Of a DNA stretch of 64,000 bases, positions 42,831-51,163 are shown piece after piece. The notes below the pieces were generated by a model, which was not told the DNA's origin, did not search any database, and worked only from the letters and a program-made list of their open reading frames with translations. The position numbers and the translations under genes are program-made. This stretch comes from Anaerolineae bacterium (lineage in GTDB: Bacteria > Chloroflexota > Anaerolineae > Anaerolineales > Anaerolineaceae), in contig JABLXC010000006.1 of NCBI GenBank assembly GCA_013178185.1, forward strand, positions 1-64,000, written 5' to 3'. How positions within the stretch are numbered: position 1 is the stretch's first letter; every line of letters begins with the position of its first letter.

Positions 42831-44015
42831 ATGCCGGTGGACTTGCTGCAAGCCCAAAAACAAATTAAGGAAAAAAGCCAAAAAGCAGGCTTGAAATTAT
42901 CCGAGTTAAAACAGCGAATTGATCAGGCCAGTGAACTGTTGAAAGCCAGCGCTAATGAAATTGAACGGTTAACCGAACGGGTTGAAAAGGCGCTTGCTAA
43001 AAATATTGGTCTTCGTTGCGCTGTACCCTGTTGCGAGCCCCTGGATCAAACTACCCCGGCGAAAAACATACCGGGGGCTCACGTCATTTTGGCCGCCGAT
43101 GGTTCTCAGATTGCGCCAAGCCGGCACGACCGAGTTGAATTTGGGGTGATCAATACCGGTGTATTCCGGATGGAAGCAGGTGGTAGCTTTCCTAAACCGC
43201 CCGACGAAATCATCCATAGCCGCCTGCTCTTTGGGGATGACCTGGAGTACAAGGGTAGAAAGGTAACTGAAGATCTGATCGCTTTGTGGCGAGACCTGGA
43301 TGAACGCCGTGTGCTGGCCGAACTGGCCGCTCAAGAAGACTTGCCGGTGGTTGCTTTAACGGACGGACCACTTGAACTGTATCAGGAGCCGAAACAACAA
43401 GAGGAATTCGCGAGTCTGTTTCAGGATTACCTTCTGGAACTGGGCAAGCTGGCGGCTTTGGGCGTTGTCACAGCCGGTTACGTTGAGAAGCCGCGCGCTG
43501 ATCTTGTGGTGAAGCTGCTGGAGTTGGCCACCCTCAAGGAGGAAGATCTGGAACAGGCGGGGCACTTTCATCCCTTCGGCGGTGTTACGGATCTCGATTT
43601 GTTTAAGCCGCTGTTAGAACCGGGCGAGCGGTCGGCGTTGTTCAGGTTACAATCGGTCTCGGCAAAGAACTATGAGGGAGAACTGGGCCTGTATTTTTAT
43701 TATTTGAAGTCCGGTTCTCGCGAGCGCAGCACCCTTGCAAGAGTGGAGATCCCTGCCTGGGTTGCACGAGACCCTGAAAGGATTGAGCGCGCTCATGCCG
43801 TCCTGGTGAGGCAGTGTGAGCAAATGGGAAACCGCCCCTATCCTTATGCGTTACACCGCGCCCATGAAATTGCCGTGGTGCACCGGGAAGAGAAGCAGGC
43901 ACTCGAAGATATGATCGTAGCCGAACTTTACCGGTTGGGGATACGGGTGGGTGAAGAATCCAACAAGCAAGTTCATAAGGAGAATTCCGGTTCAAGAACG
44001 AGGTATACGAGATGA
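42831..44015 (+). CDS. nurA: NurA-family 5'-3' nuclease
   Basis: 394 residues. An N-terminal coiled segment (1-60) precedes the RNase-H-like nuclease core with the metal-binding ADGSQIAPSRHD (about 88-99) and ALTDGPLELYQ (about 182), the typical D-x-S and D-G-x-L motifs of NurA. The C-terminal YPYALHRAHEIAVVHREEK is also conserved. NurA is the nuclease partner of HerA in DNA end resection in archaea and in some bacteria. It overlaps the following HAS-barrel-like gene by 4 nt, and herA is next. Confidence 0.88.
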   Translation: MPVDLLQAQKQIKEKSQKAGLKLSELKQRIDQASELLKASANEIERLTERVEKALAKNIGLRCAVPCCEPLDQTTPAKNIPGAHVILAADGSQIAPSRHDRVEFGVINTGVFRMEAGGSFPKPPDEIIHSRLLFGDDLEYKGRKVTEDLIALWRDLDERRVLAELAAQEDLPVVALTDGPLELYQEPKQQEEFASLFQDYLLELGKLAALGVVTAGYVEKPRADLVVKLLELATLKEEDLEQAGHFHPFGGVTDLDLFKPLLEPGERSALFRLQSVSAKNYEGELGLYFYYLKSGSRERSTLARVEIPAWVARDPERIERAHAVLVRQCEQMGNRPYPYALHRAHEIAVVHREEKQALEDMIVAELYRLGIRVGEESNKQVHKENSGSRTRYTR

Positions 44016-44632
44016 TCGAAGTTGGACGATTGTTGCGCTCCAGTATCAATGGTTGTGTGGTTGGCTGTAAAGTGTCGCAGGAAAATGTCCCTGAATTTGG
44101 CAGCCTGGTTCGGATCCCGATCACAGAGCAGCCGTTTTACCAGGTCTTTGCCCTGGTTTATGACATTCATGTTTTGGATGACGGGTTGGTACGCCAGTTG
44201 GTCACTTCTGAAGGGGTGCCCGAAGAGGTCATCCTGGACAATAGGATCAACCGGAATGTCCCATTAGAATTGAGCGCTCTCTTTGTTGGGTATCAGCTCG
44301 AGCAAGAAATTTACCATTTGATTCCTCCCAAACCGCCGCTTGCGCTGGATGCGATCTATCCCTGCTTGCAGGAGGATCTTTGCCGTTTTTGCGAAGCCGG
44401 GCGTTTCGGTTATTTCCGGCATATTCTCCGCCCGGCGGATTTGCCGGTTGGCGAGCTGCTGGCGGCCCATTTGCGGGATGTGAATGCAGCCCAAAACACG
44501 GTTGGCGGTTCTGGCTGGGTTGAAGCCGCTACCCGAGAGGTGATCACGCTGCTACGGGATGATTACCCTAACCTGATGAGCGTATTGAGCGCCCTGGCGG
44601 ATGCTCGCCTGGAATATTCAGAAAGCTTGTAG
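44012..44632 (+). CDS. Protein linking nurA and herA, HAS-barrel-like N-terminus
   Basis: 206 residues without recognised catalytic motifs. The N-terminal third (EVGRLLRSSINGCVVGCKVS, then FGSLVRIPI) resembles a HAS-barrel oligomerisation domain as found at the N-terminus of HerA. The rest is helical with Cys near 126 and 130 (LCRFCEAGRFGYFRH), a possible metal pair. Because it is translationally coupled to nurA (ATGA) and 10 bp upstream of herA, it is most likely a third subunit or adaptor of the complex. Confidence 0.65.
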   Translation: MIEVGRLLRSSINGCVVGCKVSQENVPEFGSLVRIPITEQPFYQVFALVYDIHVLDDGLVRQLVTSEGVPEEVILDNRINRNVPLELSALFVGYQLEQEIYHLIPPKPPLALDAIYPCLQEDLCRFCEAGRFGYFRHILRPADLPVGELLAAHLRDVNAAQNTVGGSGWVEAATREVITLLRDDYPNLMSVLSALADARLEYSESL

Positions 44633-44642
44633 AGGAGACGGG

Positions 44643-46352
44643 ATGGCGCAATCCAACCATGATCAGACTGCTTATATTGGTTATGTGGTCGGGGGAAACC
44701 TTAAGGATACTTTAAGTGTCCGGTTAACCGTTCCTCCTCAACAAATTCAGGAGGGGGGCTTTGTAGTGATCGAATCGGATGACTGGCAGTTTTATGGGCT
44801 GGTCACTGATTTACAACTAGGCGCTACGGATGCACGCTTTGCAGATGAACAGTCAGAGAACCGTCTGCCCGCCGGTTTGGCGAAGCTGCTGCATGGGCAG
44901 ACGTTATTCACCAATCTTCAGGTGCTTCCGGCGCTGATGTTAGAGCGTGGACCGAACCCCCACTCTCTGCGTTACCCCGCCTGGCGCGCCGCCCATCCAG
45001 AAGATCCAACTATCCGGCCTGTGAAGACGATCCCTTCTCATCACGCTCCGGCGCGACTGGCTGAAGCCGGCGATGTGGCTGCCATCTTTGGAAAACCCGA
45101 TGAAGAAGGCAACTTTATCATCGGGACGACTCGCGAGCAAAATCACCCGATTTGCATCAATCTAAAGAAATTCATCCAGCGCTCTTCGGGCATCTTTGGC
45201 GCTACGGGCACGGGGAAGTCCTTTTTGACCCGAATTATTTTGGCCGGTCTCATCCAGGCTGATCAGGCTTCGATCTTGTTGTTCGATATGCACAACGAAT
45301 ACGGTTTTGACGATACCGCCTCGGACACAAATGAGAAGGTAACCGGTTTGTGGACAAAATTCCGGGCAAAGGTTCGGGTTGTGGGATTAGGGCGTGCAAC
45401 GATGATTCGCAACAAGCAGCCGGATTTCAACCTGGAACTGGCCGAAAGCGATATCATGCCAGAAGATATCGAGATGCTCACGCAGGAGTTAAACCTGCGC
45501 GAGACCACCCCCGCTACACTGGAGGCATTGGTCCATTCCTTTGGTCGGGATCACTGGTTTCATCGGTTTATGAATTTACGTCATGGCGCGGTTATTGAGA
45601 CCGCAGATGGAAAAGTTGTGCCTGCACCAGATAGCGTGGCAGCCTGGGCTGCCAGCAGCGGTGTGAACATCGCCGCTGCAGAAGGGTTACATTCCAAGCT
45701 TTCCCGGCTTTACAACCGGTCATATATTGTGGAAAGGCCGGCAGCCGATGGTCTGGGCGCCATCATCCAGTCCCTGGAAAACGGGCAACATGTTATCCTT
45801 TCGTTTGGCCAGTTTGAAAGTGACCTGGATTATTTGCTGGTTACCAACCTGCTCACACGCCGCATCCGCGCCAAATGGGAGGAGCGCACAAACCGGTATC
45901 GCAGCGAGGGTGGAAACGAACCGCGCCCGCTAGTGATTGCAATCGAAGAGGCTCACAAGCTGTTGAACCGTGAGATGGCTGCCCAGACGGCTTTTAGCGC
46001 CATTGCTCGTGAGATGCGGAAATATTTTGTTACTTTGCTAATCATTGACCAGCGGCCCTCTCAGATATACGACGAAGTCATGTCACAGCTTGGAACGCGC
46101 ATTTCTGGCTGGCTGGGGGATGATGCCGATATCCAGGCTGTTCTGGCAGGGCTGGCGGGCAAGGATGCGCTGCGGGGAATGCTGGCTCGTCTGCAGCCGA
46201 AAGAAGAGGTGCTTTTGCTTGGGTGGGGGGTGCCTATGCCGATCCTGGTTCGCTCACGCCGTTATGATCAGGCTTTTTGGGATGAATTGCTTGGAAAGGG
46301 GAACAGTAAAAGCCGGAACGAAGGCGACATCCTGAAGGAATTGGGCTTTTAG
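44643..46352 (+). CDS. herA: HerA-type hexameric DNA translocase/helicase
   Basis: 569 residues: HAS barrel (1-90), then an FtsK/HerA RecA-like core with Walker A GATGTGKSFLTR (about 186-197), Walker B LVIAIEEAHKLL (about 429-440) and the arginine-finger region TLLIIDQRPSQI. HerA pumps DNA into the NurA dimer. ATG 44643 with GAGGAGA is chosen; the frame extends 14 codons upstream into the previous gene. nurA, the HAS-barrel-like gene and herA form one operon. Bacterial HerA partners also include antiviral Sir2 or DUF4297 proteins, but none is present here. Confidence 0.9.
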   Translation: MAQSNHDQTAYIGYVVGGNLKDTLSVRLTVPPQQIQEGGFVVIESDDWQFYGLVTDLQLGATDARFADEQSENRLPAGLAKLLHGQTLFTNLQVLPALMLERGPNPHSLRYPAWRAAHPEDPTIRPVKTIPSHHAPARLAEAGDVAAIFGKPDEEGNFIIGTTREQNHPICINLKKFIQRSSGIFGATGTGKSFLTRIILAGLIQADQASILLFDMHNEYGFDDTASDTNEKVTGLWTKFRAKVRVVGLGRATMIRNKQPDFNLELAESDIMPEDIEMLTQELNLRETTPATLEALVHSFGRDHWFHRFMNLRHGAVIETADGKVVPAPDSVAAWAASSGVNIAAAEGLHSKLSRLYNRSYIVERPAADGLGAIIQSLENGQHVILSFGQFESDLDYLLVTNLLTRRIRAKWEERTNRYRSEGGNEPRPLVIAIEEAHKLLNREMAAQTAFSAIAREMRKYFVTLLIIDQRPSQIYDEVMSQLGTRISGWLGDDADIQAVLAGLAGKDALRGMLARLQPKEEVLLLGWGVPMPILVRSRRYDQAFWDELLGKGNSKSRNEGDILKELGF

Positions 46353-46795
46353 GCAGCCAGCCAGGTCAGCACCGCGACCGTGATCCCCAGGGCAATGCCT
46401 GCGATTACCTGGCGAGGGGTATGCCCGATGACTTCTTTTAACAGTTCTTGCGACACAGGATGCCCGCTGAAGAGCTCGCGAAATAAGAGGTTAATCTTTT
46501 CGGCGTGAATTCCGGCCTGCCGGCGCACGCCAGCCGCGTCGTAGATTACCACCATGCTGGTTGCCACAGCAATCGCAAAAGCGGGGGTATCAAAACCCGA
46601 AAAAAGGCCGATCGCAAGGGTTGTGGAGGTCATCAGCGCCGAATGGGAACTGGGCATTCCTCCGCTATTGAACATGGCGCCCCAATTCCAGCGCCTGGTC
46701 CACAGGTACTCGAACGGCGTTTTGAGAAGCTGCGCAAGCCCCCAAGCAATCAGGCCTGCAATCAAGATCTTGTTTGCAAAGAGTTCTTCTAACAT
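46349..46795 (-). CDS. Divergent PAP2-family (YuiD/DUF212) membrane protein
   Basis: 148 residues with four hydrophobic helices. Family marks are SGGMPSSHSALMTSTTLAIG and YDAAGVRRQAGIHAEKIN, and GHTPRQVIAGIALGI at the end, matching divergent PAP2/acid-phosphatase-related proteins. It is probably a lipid-phosphate phosphatase, but this is not proven in the family. It overlaps the end of herA by 4 nt, convergent, and follows xseB closely, so it is the third gene of an xseA-xseB run. Confidence 0.88.
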   Translation of the reverse strand: MLEELFANKILIAGLIAWGLAQLLKTPFEYLWTRRWNWGAMFNSGGMPSSHSALMTSTTLAIGLFSGFDTPAFAIAVATSMVVIYDAAGVRRQAGIHAEKINLLFRELFSGHPVSQELLKEVIGHTPRQVIAGIALGITVAVLTWLAA

Positions 46796-46800
46796 TCTGG

Positions 46801-47037
46801 TTATGAATCTCTCGCCAAAAGCGGATTTTCTTCATTCTCATCCAGGTTCCGGATCCGCAATTCGGCTTTTTCGAGTAGTTCAGCACAACGGTTTGCCAGC
46901 GCCTGGCCGCGTTCATACAGCGCGATAGCCTCTTCCAAGGAGGTTTGAGACGCTTCTAGAGCCTCGACAATATTTTCTAGCTCACTGAAGGCTTGTTCGT
47001 AATTCATCTGTTCAACCGGTACGGCGGAAATTTTCAT
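46801..47037 (-). CDS. xseB: Exodeoxyribonuclease VII small subunit
   Basis: 78 residues; helical protein with YEQAFSELENIVEALE and LEEAIALYERGQALANRCAE, the signature of XseB, which forms the coiled stalk around XseA. Start overlaps the xseA stop by 4 nt. Exonuclease VII degrades single-stranded DNA in both directions. Confidence 0.93.
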   Translation of the reverse strand: MKISAVPVEQMNYEQAFSELENIVEALEASQTSLEEAIALYERGQALANRCAELLEKAELRIRNLDENEENPLLARDS

Positions 47038-48281
47038 TTCCTGTGTGCCTCCTCTTGAGACGGTTCGTTTCTACTGGTAACTTTTGCGCCGAATGAGCCG
47101 TCGCTTACACGCACTTTGATCTTATCCTCTACGGCCACTTGATGCGAGCTTGAAATTACTTTTCCCTTTTCATCCGTTACAATGGCGTATCCCCGCTGCA
47201 AAGTAGCGAATGGATTCAATGTCCAAAGGCGCTGTGTAGTTCCCTCAAAACCGGCGCGTCTCAGTTTCAGGCTGTTGTTTAGCGAACGGGAGCAGCGCGC
47301 CGCCAGTTCATCCAATCGCTGGCGATTGCTTTGCACCTGCCAGAGGGGAGAATTTTGGCGCAGCCTGCGGGAAAGAAGAGCGAGCCTTTCGCGCTTCAGA
47401 GCGCAAATATTTTCAACCTGGTTCTGCAAGCGGGTCTGAAGGACGTTCAGGCTGGCGCTCAGATCAGAAGAGTCTGGGGTTGCCATAACGGCTGCTGCGG
47501 TGGGGGTCGGGGCACGCAAGTCAGAGGCGAAATCCGCCAGCGTGAAGTCGGTCTCGTGCCCCACACCGGTGATTACCGGCGCGGCCGAGTTGTAAACTGC
47601 TTTGACCACACGTTCATCATTGAAAGCCCACAAGTCTTCCAATGACCCGCCGCCCCGCGCCAACAAGATGACATCTGGCTGTTCGCGCTCGTTGAGGCGT
47701 TGAATTGCCCCCGCGATTTCGGAGGGGGCTTCAAATCCTTGCACTGCTGTTGGGGCGAGGACAATTTCCGCCAGCCGGTATCTCTTTCGCAAGGTGTTCA
47801 AGATATCTTGGAGCGCCGCGCCGCTGGTGGAGGTTACCACACCGATCTTTTTGGGATGCGGTGGGATTTCTCTTTTGTGAGCGGCGTCGAAGTATCCTTC
47901 TGCTTCGAGGTGGGCTTTCAGCTTTAAAAACTGCTGGTAGAGCTGTCCTTCGCCGGCAGAACGCACCGCGCTGACGTACAACTGGTACTCGCCGCGCGGC
48001 TCGTAAATGCCAATTGCCCCGCGCGCTTCGATTGCCATGCCATTTTGGATCGGGAGGCGGATGCGCGTCGCCAGACTTTTCCAGATGACACACTTCAAAG
48101 CGGCGCCGCTGTCCTTTATCGTAAAGTAGATGTGTCCCGAAGTGTGTCGGGTCAGGTTGGAGATTTCTCCATAGACCCACACATCTTGCAGAACATCATC
48201 GCTTTCAAAGAGCTGACGCAGGTAATGGGTTAATTCGGTGACCGTGAGAGAAAAAGGCCCCAATAAGGAGAGTTGATCCAT
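47034..48281 (-). CDS. xseA: Exodeoxyribonuclease VII large subunit
   Basis: About 415 residues. N-terminal OB-fold (VWGEISN-like VYGEISNLTRHTSGHIYFTI) and catalytic core with HPKKIGVVTSTSGAALQDIL, ILARGGGSLEDLWAFNDE and GVGHETDFTLADFASDLRAP, all typical. The C-terminal coiled coil binds XseB. The frame is open to 48320, inside the upstream gene; Met 48281, ten bases after that gene ends, begins the conserved domain. Start has only GAGGGT closely upstream. Confidence 0.93.
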   Translation of the reverse strand: MDQLSLLGPFSLTVTELTHYLRQLFESDDVLQDVWVYGEISNLTRHTSGHIYFTIKDSGAALKCVIWKSLATRIRLPIQNGMAIEARGAIGIYEPRGEYQLYVSAVRSAGEGQLYQQFLKLKAHLEAEGYFDAAHKREIPPHPKKIGVVTSTSGAALQDILNTLRKRYRLAEIVLAPTAVQGFEAPSEIAGAIQRLNEREQPDVILLARGGGSLEDLWAFNDERVVKAVYNSAAPVITGVGHETDFTLADFASDLRAPTPTAAAVMATPDSSDLSASLNVLQTRLQNQVENICALKRERLALLSRRLRQNSPLWQVQSNRQRLDELAARCSRSLNNSLKLRRAGFEGTTQRLWTLNPFATLQRGYAIVTDEKGKVISSSHQVAVEDKIKVRVSDGSFGAKVTSRNEPSQEEAHRK

Positions 48282-48291
48282 ACCCTCAATT

Positions 48292-49761
48292 TTATATGAA
48301 TTTGATCCGTCTGGCGGCAAATACGACCATTTTCAATAACAACCAGCCATGTTTCCAGCGCTGGATGTTGGTAGAGCCGTAAACCCGCTCTCGATAGCGG
48401 ATGGGCATATCGACGATTTTAAAGTTCAGTTTTGCAGCCCCAAAAAGCAGATCGAAATCGCCAAAAGGATCAAAATCGCCAAAGTAGGCACGGTTATCTG
48501 AAATTTGTTGGTATTGCCATTTCCAGAGCACTTTCGTGCCACAGAGCGTGTCCTTAATCGGCTGCCCAAGCAGCCACGAGAATGCCAGGCTGAAGAATTT
48601 ATTTCCCAGCAGGTTGAAAAAGCGCATGGCTTCTTTTTCCATGGGATATACCAGCCGAACACCGTTGATGAATTCTCCCTTCCTGGTCACCAGTGCGTTG
48701 TAAAATCTCGGCAGGTCCTCTGGTGGCACGGTCAGGTCTGCATCCAGGATCATCAGGATATCACCCTTAGCGGCTGAGAAGCCAGCGCGGACGGCGTCCC
48801 CTTTCCCTTTTCCAGGCTGGCGCAGCAATATGGCGCGGCGGTGTGAATATTCTGGTAGCAGGCTCGCGATGGTATTATAGGTATCGTCGCTGGAGTGGCC
48901 TTCAACAAAAATCAGTTCGGTTCCGCTGCCCATTTCTGGAACGCGGTTGAGAATGGAGCGAATATTCCCTGCTTCGTTGCGCGCGGGGACGATAACTGAT
49001 ACGAGTGGGGCCTGAGCTTGCGGGCAAGGCTGCGGCTGGAGCCTTGCTAATGTAAAGTTCGCCAGGGCAAAATGGTGAAAAGGCCACAGCCGCGCCAGGT
49101 AGCGGTTGAGAAACGAGGAAAGTACAGGAATGTTAATGGGTAAGAGGACTTCCGCCCAGTTGCGGATCACTTCGAAACCCGTTAAATAAAGCAGGTTGTT
49201 GGTGTCGGAGATCGTTAGCCAATTCTGATAGAGGGTTGGCGTTGCCAATCCAAGCCAGCGTACGATGTTGAGAGGAAGTTCCCACAGGCGGTTATAGCAA
49301 TTAATAATCAAGCGGGTCTCAGGCGTACAAGAAGCAGCCAGATTTTCCAGTACCGTCTGGACATCCCACAGCTCATTCAAGCAATCGGAAAGGACAACAA
49401 TATCAAAGTATTCTTCAAGCTTGAGACTGTGCGGATCTGCCTGGATAAATTGCAGGTGAGGGTGGCGCTGTTGCGCCAGTTCAATCATTTTGGTCGAAAA
49501 GTCCACACCGACACCGACAGAAGGCTGCAGGGCGGCCAGTAAATCCCCTGTACCACAGCCGATTTCCAGCACGCGCAGGCCGGGCCGGATGAGGGAGCGA
49601 TAAATCTGCGTTAAGCGTCGCTGGTAGGCTCCGCTCCATTTGCGGTACCAGGCTGTTTTTGGGGCTATTTTGTCCCAGTGCTGCTGGCGTTCTTGATTGT
49701 ACCGCTGGTAGGCGGGATCCTGAAAAATTGGTTGATTCAGATTGCTCACATGCCAATCCAA
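48292..49761 (-). CDS. Fusion of SAM methyltransferase and family-2 glycosyltransferase
   Basis: 489 residues. Residues about 40-215 are a class-I methyltransferase (VLEIGCGTGDLLAAL at 64-78). Residues about 252-489 are a GT2 enzyme: VSVIVPARNEAGNI, ILDADLTVPPEDLPRF (the D-x-D metal site), and GTKVLWKWQYQ. DPM1/GtrB-like sequence suggests transfer of a sugar to polyprenyl phosphate, with the methyltransferase perhaps acting on the same lipid or sugar. No ATG is available: the frame begins with TTG 49761 or GTG 49749, neither with a strong ribosome-binding site, so the true start is uncertain. Precedes xseA by 10 bp. Confidence 0.82.
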   Translation of the reverse strand: MDWHVSNLNQPIFQDPAYQRYNQERQQHWDKIAPKTAWYRKWSGAYQRRLTQIYRSLIRPGLRVLEIGCGTGDLLAALQPSVGVGVDFSTKMIELAQQRHPHLQFIQADPHSLKLEEYFDIVVLSDCLNELWDVQTVLENLAASCTPETRLIINCYNRLWELPLNIVRWLGLATPTLYQNWLTISDTNNLLYLTGFEVIRNWAEVLLPINIPVLSSFLNRYLARLWPFHHFALANFTLARLQPQPCPQAQAPLVSVIVPARNEAGNIRSILNRVPEMGSGTELIFVEGHSSDDTYNTIASLLPEYSHRRAILLRQPGKGKGDAVRAGFSAAKGDILMILDADLTVPPEDLPRFYNALVTRKGEFINGVRLVYPMEKEAMRFFNLLGNKFFSLAFSWLLGQPIKDTLCGTKVLWKWQYQQISDNRAYFGDFDPFGDFDLLFGAAKLNFKIVDMPIRYRERVYGSTNIQRWKHGWLLLKMVVFAARRIKFI

Positions 49762-49934
49762 AAATGGGATGGCGCTAGTATACCATCAGGAGCGTCTTCG
49801 TGGAAAAATTGAAGGTGCTCCTTCTCGTAATGGCTTCTGTTGATGGCAATAATAAGATATAATTCATCAATAATATATAATTATGTTTGTTTTTGGAATT
49901 CCAAACGGAATTGGGAAAAAAGCCGGAGGGCTGA

Positions 49935-50765
49935 ATGGTTTTCTACATTTGTAAGACCTGCGGGACACAATATAGCCAAAGCAAGGAACCGCCAGCATAT
50001 TGCCTGATTTGCGAGGATGATCGTCAGTATATTGGTTTCCAAGGCCAGGAATGGACCACGCTTCAAGATTTACGGCAGGACCACCATAATGTCTTTAAGA
50101 CTCTTGAAGCAGGGCTGATTGGCATTGGCACACAGCCAGACTTTGCCATTGCACAGCGGGCGTTGTTGGTTCAATCGCAGCAGGGCAATGTGCTGTGGGA
50201 TTGCATTCCTTTGATTGATGATTACACGATTTCACAGGTGAACGCTTTAGGAGGGATCTCTGCCATCGCAATCTCTCACCCTCACTATTACTCCACGATG
50301 GTGGAATGGGCAAGGATATTTGATGCGCCAATCTACCTGCACAGCAAGAATCGGCGTTATGTAGCTCGTCCAGATTCTTCTATTGTGTTTTGGGATGGCG
50401 ATATCCAAGAGATGGGGGGTGGAATGAGGCTGATCCGTTGCGGCGGTCATTTTCCGGGCAGCGTTGTACTGCACTGGGCGGATGGCGCCGGGGGAAAAGG
50501 CGCTTTATTAAGTGGGGATACCGTCACCGTGGCGTTTGATCGTAAGCATGTGAGCTTTATGTACAGTTATCCAAACCTTGTCCCCCTGGCTGCTTCGACG
50601 GTTAGAAGGATCGCGGCTGCCATTGAGCCGTATCCGTTCGAGCGCATCTATGGCGCCTGGTGGCCGCGGGTGATTTTGGCGGATGGAAAGGCGGCTGTCA
50701 AGCGGTCGGTGGATCGTTATCTGGCCGCGCTGGAAGGACGATTTGGGGAGCAGGATCTGGATTAG
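49935..50765 (+). CDS. Metallo-beta-lactamase-fold hydrolase with N-terminal zinc ribbon
   Basis: 276 residues. Residues 1-30 form a ribbon with Cys6/Cys9 and Cys23/Cys26 (YICKTCGTQY and AYCLICED). An MBL fold follows: AISHPHYYSTMVEW (about 112-125; the third metal-binding Asp/His of HxHxDH is replaced by Tyr/Ser), CGGHFPGSV (His near 172) and LLSGDTVTVA (Asp near 194). The altered first motif suggests one metal or altered chemistry. The GGAGGGC start and ATG 49935 are clear. Downstream the base composition drops. Confidence 0.82.
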   Translation: MVFYICKTCGTQYSQSKEPPAYCLICEDDRQYIGFQGQEWTTLQDLRQDHHNVFKTLEAGLIGIGTQPDFAIAQRALLVQSQQGNVLWDCIPLIDDYTISQVNALGGISAIAISHPHYYSTMVEWARIFDAPIYLHSKNRRYVARPDSSIVFWDGDIQEMGGGMRLIRCGGHFPGSVVLHWADGAGGKGALLSGDTVTVAFDRKHVSFMYSYPNLVPLAASTVRRIAAAIEPYPFERIYGAWWPRVILADGKAAVKRSVDRYLAALEGRFGEQDLD

Positions 50766-51064
50766 AGAATGTAGAACAAAAACTTTTTTGGTCTTTCTCA
50801 ACCGTTCGTGATTTCTAACATGAGAGAATTGATGTCCTTTATTCATGCTTGCGCCTGGTATGGAGACAATTTTCTCTGATTTGTAAGTTTTTCTCTCAAT
50901 TTTTCGCAGTATAGTTTGGCTTTTTCTTGCGCACTTTGGTTTTTGTGGGGATTCAAAAGAGTTTGTCTTATCATTGTTGATTTTTGACCAAAGCCCAAAA
51001 AATCAGCTCTCGCAGGGTAAACGCTGCCAACCAACTTTGGGACAGATGTTGCCCAAAAAGGTTG
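50766..51064. other. AT-rich gene-free stretch at island edge
   Basis: About 300 bases between the MBL gene and the next promoter. I see no gene, RNA or repeat in it; a 63-codon minus-strand frame at 50843-51034 has no start signal or recognisable product. It marks the change from the GC-richer to the AT-richer block. Confidence 0.5.
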
Positions 51065-51139
51065 TTGACATGTAAAGAAAAATCCTTATAATGAGTATAT
51101 CGATAGATATATTTAAATAAATATACAAACATATACAAA
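51065..51139 (+). promoter_or_regulatory. Consensus promoter and direct repeats of the AT-rich transporter cluster
   Basis: TTGACA (51065-51070), 16-bp spacer, TATAAT (51087-51092): a full consensus promoter, with transcription expected near 51099. Downstream the 9-bp sequence ATATACAAA occurs twice, at 51121-51129 and 51131-51139, one base apart, next to the palindrome TATTTAAATA. These are good candidates for the operator of the cluster's GntR regulator. Confidence 0.8.
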
Positions 51140-51163
51140 AAGATGTTGCTGCACTTTTAGAAC

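Noticed and set aside
50843-51034. 63-codon minus-strand frame in the island-edge intergenic region
   Set aside because: No start signal, no homology I can recognise, low complexity; could not be supported as a gene or transposase remnant.
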